Shown here: piece after piece, positions 48,865 through 57,677 of the stretch
Layout: each line of letters begins with the position of its first letter
How positions within the stretch are numbered: position 1 is the stretch's first letter
Assembly: GCF_008728195.1 (NCBI RefSeq)
Contig: NZ_CP031598.1
Span: forward strand, 3,720,001-3,784,000
Direction of reading: 5' to 3'
DNA from: Roseovarius indicus
GTDB taxonomy: Bacteria > Pseudomonadota > Alphaproteobacteria > Rhodobacterales > Rhodobacteraceae
DNA: 64,000 nt
The notes under the pieces: generated by a model
Databases searched by the model: none
What the model was told of the DNA's origin: nothing
Seen by the model: only the letters and a program-made list of their open reading frames with translations
Position numbers and translations under genes: made by a program

Positions 48865-50978
48865 GGCCGCCTCCCCTGCACAAGCTTGCGCAAGCTGAAT
48901 TCGTACCGCTGGCCGTTTTCGTCTTTCAGGGCAATGTCCTGCCCGCCGACACGACGTACAAAGGTGTAGCGGTCAGTTGGGCGACCACCAACCCAAATCG
49001 GCACGATCTTCGCGTCACTCAGAACGACATCGGCATCCATTCCCCCGAAGTCCGGGGCGGCGCCGCTGAGTGAAATTGCGGCCAGTCGCGAGGTATCCCC
49101 CGGAATGACCGACCCGCCCATTTCGATATGGCCCTGATCGTCGCGGCTGCGCTTGTCCGAGACGGAACCGTAAAGGTCGAAAAGGGCTTGATTGACATCA
49201 TCACCGCGCACGCCCGGCGGCAATGGAACCTCATGCTGATTGAACGCGCCCGGCGGGTTGATCGTGGCAAGCCCGCCCAGCTGATCGCCATCGCCGCCCA
49301 GGGCGCGACTGATGGCCTTGCGAGCCTCACCGCTGTCAACGCTGGTGCTGTCCGCGATGGGGTTGCTTTCCACGTAAAGGGCCTCTGCCGTGGCCATGAT
49401 CCGGGCTTCCAGCTCGGGCTGGTCGCGAAACTGGCCGGCCGTCACGTCGGTGAAAGTTTCGCGGAATTTCGCCTCGCTCGGCCGGGTGGCGGTGCCGTCC
49501 TTGATGCGCTTCTGAGCGGTCAGGATGTCTTCGACCGCATCGGCCGGCGCCCCCCAGCCAATCAGCGTGGCCGCATGGGCGACAACCCGGTCGCCGGTCG
49601 CTTGCATCAACACCCGCTCGGCATCCGGTCCCAGCTGGCGGGTGAACCCCTCCACCAGCATGCGGCGCTGGGTCGGATCGGCCTCGTCATCCAGCTGCGC
49701 CTTGATCGCCTTGCGTTCGTCAGGGTCCAGAATGACCGGCTGGGTGGTGTAGCCGTTTTTCCGCATCCAGTCGGAATTGCGCCGGCGGCCGGCAAGCCCT
49801 GCCTCGAACGCCTTCTGCCCCTCGTCAAGCGGCAGCTCGGGCACGTCAAGGCCAATGTCCTTCATGTGCTTCAGCGGATTGGTGTCAAGCGCCTTCTGCT
49901 TGTCGGCCAGAAGGTCTTCCAGCACGTCCAGGCGTTCTTCCTGGTAGGGGTGCCGAACCTTCTTGCTGCGCTCAACCTCGATGGCGCGCTGCAGGGCGGC
50001 CGGGTTCATGAGGCGATAAACGGTTTCGTCTTCATCGAGCGAAACCCGGGCCTGCGCCTTGCGCAGGGCCAGCTGCACGTCTTCGTCGTCCTTGGCGAGC
50101 TGGGCAATGCCCGGATCGTCCAGAAGGGCGCGGTCGGTCGGATCGAGACGTTCGGTGTTGTCGAGGCTCGAAATCCTGTCGAGGTTATCGACAATGCGAT
50201 CCCGATGTTCCTCGGCGGCCTTGTCCGCGTCTTTCTGTGCCTTCTCGGCCGCTTTGCGCAGGGCGTCCGTGGCGGTGTTGCGCATGCGCGCTTGGGTCTC
50301 GGGCGCCAGACCGGAAAACTCGCCGGCCTCCATCCGGTCGAGAAAGCCGGCCGGGTCGTCGTTCAGCACCTGCAATGCTGCAGCTCCGTCCAGATCGCCG
50401 CGAACGTCCTGGCGAAGGCGTTCTGCCTGCTCGGCGTTGATGACCCCGTTTTGCAGAAGGCCCGCAATGTGGTCGTCGGCCGTCTGCGCCAACGTGGCCC
50501 GGGTATCGGCGTCGGCGTTCATGGCTGCGCGCGATGCCTCGTACATGTAACTGTCGAAGGTCGCCATGCGCTCAGACATGCGCAGTTCGAGATTGCGCTT
50601 GCCGACGGCGAAAGTATTGGCGTTAGCCAGTTGATCGAAGGTCAGCTCGAAGTCGGGCACGTTGCTGGGGTGCAGCACTTCCGATTGCCCGCTTTCGCTG
50701 CCGAGGTATTTCGCGCGCAGATTGCTAACACCCTGTTGCCAAGCGGTATCTGCCTGATCCGGGTCGCCGATTTCCTCGACCTGCAGGCGCAGATCGTTCA
50801 TGTCGCGGGTCAGATCGACCTGCGCGCGCTTCTTGTTGCGGTCGAGCTTTTCCGCCCCGAGACGATAGAGCGCATCACCAAGTTGACCAAGCTCCTGACC
50901 AGCCGTGTTGACGGGTTGCTCGACGGTGCGGGGTGCGCGGCCCGGGCTGGTGCCCGCCTGGGGAAGGGTGAGCGTCAT
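48861..50978 (-). CDS. Internal virion protein (T7 gp15-like by position)
   Basis: A 705-residue, almost wholly helical and charged protein with long coiled-coil-like stretches (NTATDALRKAAEKAQKDADK). No enzymatic motif is visible. The order gp14-like, this protein, lysozyme protein, large internal protein, tail fibre matches the gp14-gp15-gp16 ejection block of T7-like phages. It overlaps both neighbours by four bases. Function by position and composition. Confidence 0.72.
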   Translation of the reverse strand: MTLTLPQAGTSPGRAPRTVEQPVNTAGQELGQLGDALYRLGAEKLDRNKKRAQVDLTRDMNDLRLQVEEIGDPDQADTAWQQGVSNLRAKYLGSESGQSEVLHPSNVPDFELTFDQLANANTFAVGKRNLELRMSERMATFDSYMYEASRAAMNADADTRATLAQTADDHIAGLLQNGVINAEQAERLRQDVRGDLDGAAALQVLNDDPAGFLDRMEAGEFSGLAPETQARMRNTATDALRKAAEKAQKDADKAAEEHRDRIVDNLDRISSLDNTERLDPTDRALLDDPGIAQLAKDDEDVQLALRKAQARVSLDEDETVYRLMNPAALQRAIEVERSKKVRHPYQEERLDVLEDLLADKQKALDTNPLKHMKDIGLDVPELPLDEGQKAFEAGLAGRRRNSDWMRKNGYTTQPVILDPDERKAIKAQLDDEADPTQRRMLVEGFTRQLGPDAERVLMQATGDRVVAHAATLIGWGAPADAVEDILTAQKRIKDGTATRPSEAKFRETFTDVTAGQFRDQPELEARIMATAEALYVESNPIADSTSVDSGEARKAISRALGGDGDQLGGLATINPPGAFNQHEVPLPPGVRGDDVNQALFDLYGSVSDKRSRDDQGHIEMGGSVIPGDTSRLAAISLSGAAPDFGGMDADVVLSDAKIVPIWVGGRPTDRYTFVRRVGGQDIALKDENGQRYEFSLRKLVQGRRP

Positions 50979-51502
50979 GCCAAAAGCTCCGGCCAGAGGT
51001 CGGGGGCGCGGTCGAGAAGACCGCCCGCGGCACTGAGGCCACCTTTAAGCAGGCCGATGCGGCCACGCGACCGGGCGGCTTGTGCTTGCGCCGTCAGCTC
51101 GGCCCGCTCGGCAAGGCCGGTCTGGCGCACCGACTGCGAGGCAAAGGTCATTTCCTTGGCCGCCGACTGACCCAGGTAGACGGCTGACGGACTGGAAAGA
51201 TCGACACCGCGAGCAACCAGCTCAGCACGTTGCGCGGCAATCTGGCGCGTGAATTTCTTGCGAACGCGCTGATCCTCGATGGAATTCAGGATCGCCTTTG
51301 TGTTGCGCTCGCGCTCAAGCGCATCGGCGGTCGCCTCTCCTTGCTGGTAAGCGGCAAAGCCGGTTGCCAGCGTTCCGGCAACCGACGCGATGGTGCCGAT
51401 GGTCTGCAGCGTCGTCGCACCTGCCGCAGCGGTAGCACCGGCAGCGGTAGCACCGGCGCCCCCCAAAGCGGGAATTGCTGCGAGTAGAGCGGGAACGCAC
51501 AT
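50975..51502 (-). CDS. Small internal virion protein (T7 gp14-like)
   Basis: A 175-residue protein with an Ala/Gly-rich hydrophobic N-terminus (residues about 5-55) and a helical, charged rest (NTKAILNSIEDQRVRKKFTR; GVDLSSPSAVYLGQS). This layout is typical of gp14-like proteins that form the outer-membrane part of the ejection channel. It overlaps the nozzle gene by one base (TAATG) and the next internal protein by four. Confidence 0.78.
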   Translation of the reverse strand: MCVPALLAAIPALGGAGATAAGATAAAGATTLQTIGTIASVAGTLATGFAAYQQGEATADALERERNTKAILNSIEDQRVRKKFTRQIAAQRAELVARGVDLSSPSAVYLGQSAAKEMTFASQSVRQTGLAERAELTAQAQAARSRGRIGLLKGGLSAAGGLLDRAPDLWPELLA

Positions 51503-53742
51503 TACGGGCCTGCCTCGTCCATGTTTGGAATGATCGCGGTGACGGTCATGGGCTTGAGGCCGTCGGGGATGAACTCGAGAGCGACTTCATCCGCATGCCC
51601 GGTAGATACGTCTATGCGGCGCAACCCGGTTTCGGCTTTCACTTCGTCTGAAAGGAAGCTCTCCCCGAAGATGTCCTGATAGGAACCGATCTGTTCGGCT
51701 TGCCCCCATACCTTTTCGATACTGCGGACGGTGCCCCCAGCCGTCTTGTGGAGGCCGAGCCCGGTTTCGCCTTCAAGACGTCTGAGACGGCCGCGTGTAT
51801 CGCCATTTCGGCCCTGTGCCTGCAATGGCAGGGTGCGCGCTCTGTGTGTGCCGTCGACCAATCCGATGACGGCCCGGCTCACGCTATCGGGAAGATAGAC
51901 ATAGCCGCCGGGCTGAACCGTCAGCGGGCCGAATTGCCCTTTATCGGTCCAGGCATAGACCGCCTGGCCAATCAGATGCGGAACGAAAAACGTGTCGTCG
52001 GCCGGGTCAGGCTCGAAAACGGCGCTGGCATAGGCGTGGTTGAAATGCGTGGCGGGTACAGCCCCCAGCATTGCCGGCCGGTTGTTGGCCAGTTCCTCGA
52101 CATAGCGCACCGTCTCCCCGTCGATTTCGCGGCGCACGATGAGCGTGACGACATCATAGGTGCCGTCGGCACTCACGGTCACGTCCATGTCCTCCACGAA
52201 ACCACCCGCCAGCGGCACGGGTGCCATGCCCAGCACGTCCTGTTCGGGATCATATGCAAGACAGGCCAGCGTGCCATCGGAACGCCTGATCCAACCATGA
52301 CGCTCAGGGACGGACTGCCACACGATCTGCTCGAAGGTTGCGGCGCCCAGGTGCTGCGAAGGCAGCGACAGCTCAACAGGTTTCTGGCGATCTGACTGGA
52401 AATCGTATCGGATCTCAAACAGACGGGTCTTGTCTGCACTGATGAAGATGACGAACCCGTAAGGCACGATAGGTTCTGTCGGGGCGGCCCCGTCGCTCGA
52501 TGCAAGGTTCGTGTCGAAGGTCGTGGGACCAAGGCCCTTGGTGCTGTCGTTGGAAAACGCAATATAGACCTCGCCGGCACCGCCGATGTAGATGCCGCGC
52601 AAACCGGCTTTCAGCCAGCTGATTTCATTGCGAGAGCGATCGCCGGAAATCTCGTAACCGAGGGCGCCATCCGGCAAGTCGCTCGGTTCAAAATCTGTCA
52701 ACAGCCCGATGGTTGACCCCCAAAGCAAGCGCGGCTCGGAGGGCGTGTTGGCCAGGAACATGCGGCGGCGATGAAGGGCGAGCCGCGACGGGTATCCGAA
52801 CCGTTGCGACCACGCACCGCGCGCCCAGCGATAGGTTGGATCGTCGGTGCAGGGTTTCGGAATGGCCAGCGTTACCGTGCCGGTGATATTGCGGGCATCG
52901 GTTACGCTGTCGATCCGCAAGATACCGGTATCCGTCGAACGAAACGCCCACTCGATCCCGTCGACGCCATAAGCTTGTGTGCCCTCGGTGTGCGTGGGCG
53001 GTGTTAAACCCGTTGAGGCTCCGGCAACGCTTTCGTAAATCTTGTCGTCATAGCGAAAAAATTTGTTGGCCGCGGTGCTTTTCTGGCCCACCCAAACCGG
53101 CACATCCTTAAAGTCGAGGGGCTTTACAAGGAACAGCGAGCCGACATCATCGGCGGTGAAGATGTCGGCATTCGCAGCGATTGTCACTTCGTCATCGACA
53201 TTGATCTCGTCGGCGGCGCCGGTCGCCGTTACCTGGACCGTGACGTCCTTGTCGAGGTTTTGATTGCGAAATGGGCCGTTGACGAATTCCGTCGCCCCGA
53301 TTTCCCAGTCATCGAGGGCAAGGCGAGACAGCTTTTGCACCGGCCTCTGCCCATCGGCAATATAGGTCAGGTCAGCATCCTGCACCCATTCGAGCGCGCC
53401 AAGATCGGCTTCCTGAAACGGCACGGCAAGCTCGAAAGGGCTCGCGCCATCCATCACCAGTTGGCCATAACGCCAAACGCGCATCAGCTCGTCGGTGAAT
53501 TCCAGTGACAGGCTGTCGTTCCGGGCAAACTGGAAGGGAAGCCGGCGCGCCTTTTTGTTGTCCTTGGTCGTGCCGCGAAAGATCGTTCCGGGCGCGCGAG
53601 TAAAGGCGCCTTGGCGCAGAGGCAAAAAGCCGATGGATTTTTCCAGCCCGGTCTGAAACCGCTGGAAGTCGGTGCGTTCGCGAAGGAGCGGGTCAAGCTC
53701 GGCGCTGGAAAACGCGTTCTGCAAGGGGCGCGATTGTGTCAC
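51502..53742 (-). CDS. Tail nozzle protein (T7 gp12-like, tail tubular protein B)
   Basis: A 746-residue beta-rich protein with family-like segments: PLLRERTDFQRFQTGLEKS and GFLPLRQGAFTRAPGT at the start, FPSRLALHRRRMFLANTPSE-like middle and ERHGWIRRSDGTLACLAYD. Proteins of this form build the tail nozzle of podoviruses. It is just downstream of the tail adaptor gene (four-base overlap), the same order as gp11-gp12 in T7. Confidence 0.85.
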   Translation of the reverse strand: MTQSRPLQNAFSSAELDPLLRERTDFQRFQTGLEKSIGFLPLRQGAFTRAPGTIFRGTTKDNKKARRLPFQFARNDSLSLEFTDELMRVWRYGQLVMDGASPFELAVPFQEADLGALEWVQDADLTYIADGQRPVQKLSRLALDDWEIGATEFVNGPFRNQNLDKDVTVQVTATGAADEINVDDEVTIAANADIFTADDVGSLFLVKPLDFKDVPVWVGQKSTAANKFFRYDDKIYESVAGASTGLTPPTHTEGTQAYGVDGIEWAFRSTDTGILRIDSVTDARNITGTVTLAIPKPCTDDPTYRWARGAWSQRFGYPSRLALHRRRMFLANTPSEPRLLWGSTIGLLTDFEPSDLPDGALGYEISGDRSRNEISWLKAGLRGIYIGGAGEVYIAFSNDSTKGLGPTTFDTNLASSDGAAPTEPIVPYGFVIFISADKTRLFEIRYDFQSDRQKPVELSLPSQHLGAATFEQIVWQSVPERHGWIRRSDGTLACLAYDPEQDVLGMAPVPLAGGFVEDMDVTVSADGTYDVVTLIVRREIDGETVRYVEELANNRPAMLGAVPATHFNHAYASAVFEPDPADDTFFVPHLIGQAVYAWTDKGQFGPLTVQPGGYVYLPDSVSRAVIGLVDGTHRARTLPLQAQGRNGDTRGRLRRLEGETGLGLHKTAGGTVRSIEKVWGQAEQIGSYQDIFGESFLSDEVKAETGLRRIDVSTGHADEVALEFIPDGLKPMTVTAIIPNMDEAGP

Positions 53743-54338
53743 CAGATCGCCTCCGTCGCCCAGTCGCCAGAATTCGGGCGCCCGTCGATGCGTGTCGAGC
53801 TGGCCGTGTGGGCGTCGTTCGTTTTGGCAGCGCTGACGGCGTCCGCCACGGCGGTCTGCAGGCGCTCTTGCTTGGCACGCGTGGTCACGTATTTGGGCGC
53901 CAGAAGCAGGGCGAGCTGACCGGCAATGGCCGTCTGAAACATGCGCGGAAGATACTTTTCCTTGTTGTTGCGGAACGTGTAGCGGACGGTGACGGGCGGC
54001 TCGGTGTCCAGCCGGATCATGCGCTGATCCTGTCGCCAGCGAACGCAGGACGAGACATAGACCTTGCGCAAGGCCAGACAGTCATCTGGCAACTGAACCG
54101 TATAGGGCAGCTCGGGATCGGCAATGTCGGGTGGTTTCGGGTCGTATTCGGCGAGGCTGACAACACGACGGGCGAATGACCAGTCATATCCTTCGAGCGT
54201 GGTATCGAGCGCCGCGTCGTAGACGGCCGCGGCATCGTTGGCCTTGGGGCTGTCATCGCCAAACGACGTCGGCGGGGTGACTTCCATGAACAGGAACGCC
54301 TGCCGCAGCACGTAGTCAATGGCAATGGCGTCGGTCAT
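53739..54338 (-). CDS. Tail adaptor protein (T7 gp11-like, tail tubular protein A)
   Basis: A 199-residue protein with the gp11-like pattern of an N-terminal helical part (AVYDAALDTTLEGYDWSFA), a beta region (LPDDCLALRKVYV) and C-terminal helices (FQTAIAGQLALLLAPKYV). It connects the portal to the nozzle. The ATG at 54338 has GAGGGG upstream. It overlaps the nozzle gene by four bases. Confidence 0.83.
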   Translation of the reverse strand: MTDAIAIDYVLRQAFLFMEVTPPTSFGDDSPKANDAAAVYDAALDTTLEGYDWSFARRVVSLAEYDPKPPDIADPELPYTVQLPDDCLALRKVYVSSCVRWRQDQRMIRLDTEPPVTVRYTFRNNKEKYLPRMFQTAIAGQLALLLAPKYVTTRAKQERLQTAVADAVSAAKTNDAHTASSTRIDGRPNSGDWATEAIW

Positions 54339-54363
54339 GGAAGGCCCCTCGGGTCAGATAGGC

Positions 54364-54390
54364 CCGGGGCCGCGACAGGAGCGGCCCCGG
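54364..54390 (-). terminator. GC-rich hairpin after the 153-residue virion gene
   Basis: A perfect 10-bp stem (CCGGGGCCGC / GCGGCCCCGG) with a 7-base loop lies between the stop at 54397 and the tail adaptor start at 54338. There is no clear U-run, so it may reduce rather than stop transcription into the tail genes. Confidence 0.6.
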
Positions 54391-54396
54391 CGGCGG

Positions 54397-54858
54397 TTAG
54401 CGGCTATCGAGCGAAACGATGCGGAACGGCATCGAGCCGGCGCCCGTGGCCCCAGCTTCAGCATGGATGTAAATGCCAATCTCGCCGCCGGGGTCTTCCG
54501 ACATCCCAAGTGCCTCCCACCACGTCTTCCCGTGGTTTGCATCGCCGACGGCAAAGGGCGTGACAGTGTTTTCAGTGGCAAGCGTCTGATCGACCAGCGC
54601 ATCGGTGTCTTCGCGCGTGCCAATCACAATTTGCGCGAAACCCCAGTTTTCCACGTCGAAGAACGTGTCTTCGTGAACGATTGCATCCGAAGGCACGTCG
54701 GCCAGGTGATACATGGAACCGCTGCTGTCGCTTGATGCGTTGGCGACGGTGCCTGTCAGCGCACGGTATTCGCCCTGTTGGGCGGCAGGCGACGGCGGTT
54801 CGCTGGTACTGTCCAGATAGTCATGGATGAGGTTGGATTTTCCTTCGACAACGGCCAT
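54397..54858 (-). CDS. Putative head decoration or minor virion protein
   Basis: A 153-residue, beta-rich protein (HEDTFFDVENWGFAQIVIGT; FRIVSLDSR) directly after the capsid gene. GGAGGG lies before the ATG. Small beta proteins at this position often decorate the head. No family motif is recognised, so the role is inferred from position. Confidence 0.65.
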   Translation of the reverse strand: MAVVEGKSNLIHDYLDSTSEPPSPAAQQGEYRALTGTVANASSDSSGSMYHLADVPSDAIVHEDTFFDVENWGFAQIVIGTREDTDALVDQTLATENTVTPFAVGDANHGKTWWEALGMSEDPGGEIGIYIHAEAGATGAGSMPFRIVSLDSR

Positions 54859-54883
54859 TTCCGGCCCTCCTGTCTTGTTCGTT

Positions 54884-54917
54884 GGGGAAAAAGAGCAGGC
54901 CTGCTATTGCCGGCCTG
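54884..54917 (-). terminator. Rho-independent terminator after the capsid gene
   Basis: Read on the minus strand: CAGGCC, a 10-base loop, GGCCTG, then CTCTTTTTCCCC. The stem and U-run lie just after the capsid stop at 54924. It would lower expression of later genes relative to the capsid. Confidence 0.75.
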
Positions 54918-54923
54918 TCAGGA

Positions 54924-55865
54924 TCAGCTTTCGGAACAGCGGATGACCCGAACGCCGCCATCTTCGACACGCACGCAATCCACGAAGACCGACGTGTAGT
55001 AGTAGGGCAGGTTCTGCTGGCTGGTGTCGTTCCAGATTTGCCCTTCGACATCCTGCCAGAAGCCGCAAACGATATTCCGCTTCGACCAGACCGGACAAAG
55101 ACGGTAGCCGTTGCTGTCCGTCGGCAAGCGGTTGGTGGCGATCCACGTAAAGCCCATCAACTCGGTCGGTTTTCCGCTCCTCAACTGCTCGACAGCGAAG
55201 GCGTTAAGCGACTGGTTGGTGGCGGCGGCAATGCCGATCAAGTCGTCAACCTGCTTGGGGGTGATGGCGGCATAGAAAGGATCATCGTCCTCCATACCGA
55301 ACTCGGCCTGGTTTAGGTCGAGCTTGACCTTGCGCAGCTTGTCGAGCGACAGGCCATTTCCGCCCGAACCGTAGTTGTAAGCGATGAAGTTGCCGGTCGG
55401 CAGCGGCGTGGTGGACGTGCCGCGCTTGCCTTCGGTCGCCACCCCCATGATGCCGGAATTGGCAATTTTGAAGCCGGTGTTAGTTTCCTCGATCCCCAGA
55501 ATGGTGTCGAAGACGCCGCGCTCGACGGTGATCACGCTGTCGCGAACCAGGTGGCTCGTCGGGTCCATCGCCATGTCGAACTTGTCGGCCTTGTCGATGA
55601 TGTCGCCGTCATGGATCACTTCGGGCCGTACCAGCCACCTGCGCGAGCGATCCGCGCGGTTGCGCGGATTGGACCGGTCGTAGGTCGAACCGCGAATGTA
55701 CTTCTTCTTGCCCAGGAGATCGGCAACGGAATGCGCCTCGCCGGTCAGCCCATTCATGATGGTGACGGCCGGGCGCAGTCGGTTTTTCCGCTGCTGGGCC
55801 ACCGATTGCACGTTGTCGCTGTAAGTCAGCTTGTGGTGGTCTTCCACCTTTTGGGAATAGGACAT
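54924..55865 (-). CDS. Major capsid protein
   Basis: A 313-residue HK97-fold-type capsid protein of podovirus kind. Recognisable stretches are YSQKVEDHHKLTYSDNVQS at the N-terminus, DLLGKKKYIRGSTYDRSNPR, and a C-terminal region QNLPYYYTSVFVDCVRVEDG. It sits between scaffold (upstream) and the tail adaptor, as in T7-like maps. A terminator follows and a stable hairpin precedes it, which suggests separate control of its mRNA. GGAGGGGCAAT lies before the ATG. Confidence 0.85.
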   Translation of the reverse strand: MSYSQKVEDHHKLTYSDNVQSVAQQRKNRLRPAVTIMNGLTGEAHSVADLLGKKKYIRGSTYDRSNPRNRADRSRRWLVRPEVIHDGDIIDKADKFDMAMDPTSHLVRDSVITVERGVFDTILGIEETNTGFKIANSGIMGVATEGKRGTSTTPLPTGNFIAYNYGSGGNGLSLDKLRKVKLDLNQAEFGMEDDDPFYAAITPKQVDDLIGIAAATNQSLNAFAVEQLRSGKPTELMGFTWIATNRLPTDSNGYRLCPVWSKRNIVCGFWQDVEGQIWNDTSQQNLPYYYTSVFVDCVRVEDGGVRVIRCSES

Positions 55866-56120
55866 TATTGCCCCTCCGTTTCCAAAAAATCAGCATGTGG
55901 TGAGATTTCGGAGGGGTCGCCCGGCCTGATACCGGACCCACACCTAGCCTTGTCGGGGCCTTTGGCGCCGGGACTTACCCGGATCAGACGGACCCAGAAA
56001 CCGGGGTCGCCCGTCGACAGCGATTTGATCCCCAGTTTCGTGCGAAAGTCAAGCCTTGACACGAATTATGCCCCACGATGCGGGTTCGTGGGGCATATCT
56101 GCAAATTTATTTCGGTGAAG
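55866..56120. other. Gap between scaffold and capsid genes
   Basis: This 255-bp stretch holds the hairpin at 56067-56097 and, on the minus strand, a TTGACT at about 56055-56050 that might be part of a capsid promoter. Open frames across it do not look coding. Confidence 0.5.
56067..56097 (-). terminator. Perfect 12-bp hairpin between scaffold and capsid genes
   Basis: TATGCCCCACGA / TCGTGGGGCATA is a perfect 12-bp stem with a 7-base loop, 24 bp after the scaffold stop. There is no U-run on the minus strand (TAATTCG follows), so it is either a weak terminator or an RNA-processing site that sets the 5' end of capsid mRNA. Confidence 0.65.
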
Positions 56121-57131
56121 TTAACTGGTGGCAATCTTCGTGAGCTGCAGTTTGCGCTGATGAAGGCGGTCAAACTCCGCATCGGAGCCGTTTTCCTGTT
56201 TGCGCTTCATAGCCTGCATGTACTCACTGTCGGCCTTCTTCATGGCCTCAATCTCCGACCTTGCATCAGCCGGTGTCATGGCAAGGGTGCTGCCCTTGGC
56301 ATTCAAGCCACCAGCGTGATCCTCGCCCAGCATTTCGCCGATCTTTGCGAAGAACCGGATGGTATTGGCATCGCCCGTCTTTGCCGAAAGGACCGACCGC
56401 AGGTTTTCCATCTGCGTGGCGTCCATGCCGATCTGCTCGGCCATGACGCTCGACGCCTGTTGCGCCAGTGAAATCCTGCTGTTCAGCTGGTCGCCCCAGT
56501 CCTTCTTGAGGTCATCCATCATCGCCGCCGTCGCACTCTGCAGCTCGCTCTCGGCCCCGCTCAGCATACCGGCCACCTTGCCGGCATAAAGCTGTGTCAT
56601 GCGTTGCAGGGCCTTTGTGGGGATACCTTCCTCGTGGGCGATCTTCCGGGCCTCAGCCTCGAAATCCGTATCCCATTCCGCCTCTTTCGGCCAGTCTTCT
56701 GGGGGCTTGATGTCGTACTTCTCCGGCGCTTCGGGAATGCCGAACAGTTCGCCGTTCTGGCGCAACCACTCGCCCACGTCCTGCCCCTCGCCGGGCTTTT
56801 CCATGAGCTGATTGACCCCCTTGCCAAGTTTCGCCTTGGCGTTCTTCTCCATGCCCGCCAGCGACTTCACGGCATCGAGGGGATCGTCGACGGTCAGACC
56901 AAGCGCTTTCAGCTGCGACTGGGTGTCGGTGTCGAACCGTTTGTCTTCCCACCACTTTGCGTCGCTTTTCGGCGGGTCAGCCGGCGGGTCAGCCGGCGGA
57001 TCAGCCGGCGGATCAGCCGGCGGGTCAGCGGGCGGATCGGCTGGCGGATCAGCCGGCGGGTCAGCGGGCGTACCACCCGGCGGGTCGGCGGGCGCCCGCA
57101 CGAGCGTCTTCCAAAACAGTTCAATCGTCAT
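56121..57131 (-). CDS. Capsid scaffolding protein with PADPP repeats
   Basis: A 336-residue acidic, helical protein that matches scaffolding proteins of podoviruses in size, charge and place before the capsid gene. Near the N-terminus (residues about 15-55) it has a run of eight to nine PADPP units. The C-terminal third is charged and helical (DARSEIEAMKKADSEYMQAM; RLHQRKLQLTKIA), the usual capsid-binding end. The ATG at 57131 is chosen because GGAGG lies six bases upstream; an ATG at 57137 touches that site. Confidence 0.82.
   Translation of the reverse strand: MTIELFWKTLVRAPADPPGGTPADPPADPPADPPADPPADPPADPPADPPADPPKSDAKWWEDKRFDTDTQSQLKALGLTVDDPLDAVKSLAGMEKNAKAKLGKGVNQLMEKPGEGQDVGEWLRQNGELFGIPEAPEKYDIKPPEDWPKEAEWDTDFEAEARKIAHEEGIPTKALQRMTQLYAGKVAGMLSGAESELQSATAAMMDDLKKDWGDQLNSRISLAQQASSVMAEQIGMDATQMENLRSVLSAKTGDANTIRFFAKIGEMLGEDHAGGLNAKGSTLAMTPADARSEIEAMKKADSEYMQAMKRKQENGSDAEFDRLHQRKLQLTKIATS
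56971..57090. repeat. 15-bp tandem repeat in the scaffold gene (PADPP)
   Basis: About eight near-identical 15-bp units of the form CAGCCGGCGGGT/A plus TAG or GTC variants encode Pro-Ala-Asp-Pro-Pro repeats. Few silent differences between units point to recent slippage growth, so copy number probably varies between relatives. Confidence 0.8.
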
Positions 57132-57453
57132 AGTCATCCTCCATTAGCTGATTGAGGTCTTCGTGGGTCAGGCCCCCAAGGGCCAGTATTTGCAGGGCCA
57201 GCTCGCGCCGGCCCTCGTCGCGGCCGCACTGGTACAGGTCGCGTGTCGGTGCGTGCGGCTGGCCATTGACAAGCTGCACCGGCGGGGCAGCGAAGACGCC
57301 CCCCAGGTTGGCGATGTCGACGGCAAATTTCGGGTTGCGGGCCATGATGGCGGTCATGCGCAGGCCCATGCTGTGGGCCGAGGCCCGCGCACCGGGATTA
57401 CCCCGGAATGCGCCGAACAGGCCCTGCAGGACGCCAATGCGGTGAAAAATCAT
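57121..57453 (-). CDS. Small phage protein of unknown function upstream of scaffold (Bbp19-like pattern)
   Basis: A 110-residue protein with a basic N-terminus and a C-terminal acidic end (LTHEDLNQLMEDDYDD). The RDLYQCGRDEGRRELALQIL stretch resembles small phage structural proteins of the Bbp19 type, but I am not certain. It overlaps the scaffold start by about 11 bases and the upstream gene by four. Role unknown. Confidence 0.68.
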   Translation of the reverse strand: MIFHRIGVLQGLFGAFRGNPGARASAHSMGLRMTAIMARNPKFAVDIANLGGVFAAPPVQLVNGQPHAPTRDLYQCGRDEGRRELALQILALGGLTHEDLNQLMEDDYDD

Positions 57454-57677
57454 GGGACTTCTCCTGTTGCTTCGGAACGTGCGATGGCATTGGCAATCGA
57501 TGTGGCACGGTTCCGGCAGTCGCGCTGGCCGTGGATCAGTGCGATGACGACATGTTCATCCTCGGCTGCCAGCTTTCCGTTGAGATATCCGATCAGCGCG
57601 CGTTCCAGCCCCTCCTGGTCATGCAGCGCGTCGGCGATATCCTCGGAACGGTCGAAAATGATCTGATCCAGCATCAT
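57450..57677 (-). CDS. Small phage protein of unknown function
   Basis: A 75-residue protein starting MMLDQIIFDRSEDIADALHD, with a helical middle and SIANAIARSEATGE near the end. The ATG at 57677 overlaps the antirepressor stop (ATGA); a longer frame lies inside that gene. The region LNGKLAAEDEHVVIALIHGQ gives no family match that I can name. Confidence 0.65.
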   Translation of the reverse strand: MMLDQIIFDRSEDIADALHDQEGLERALIGYLNGKLAAEDEHVVIALIHGQRDCRNRATSIANAIARSEATGEVP

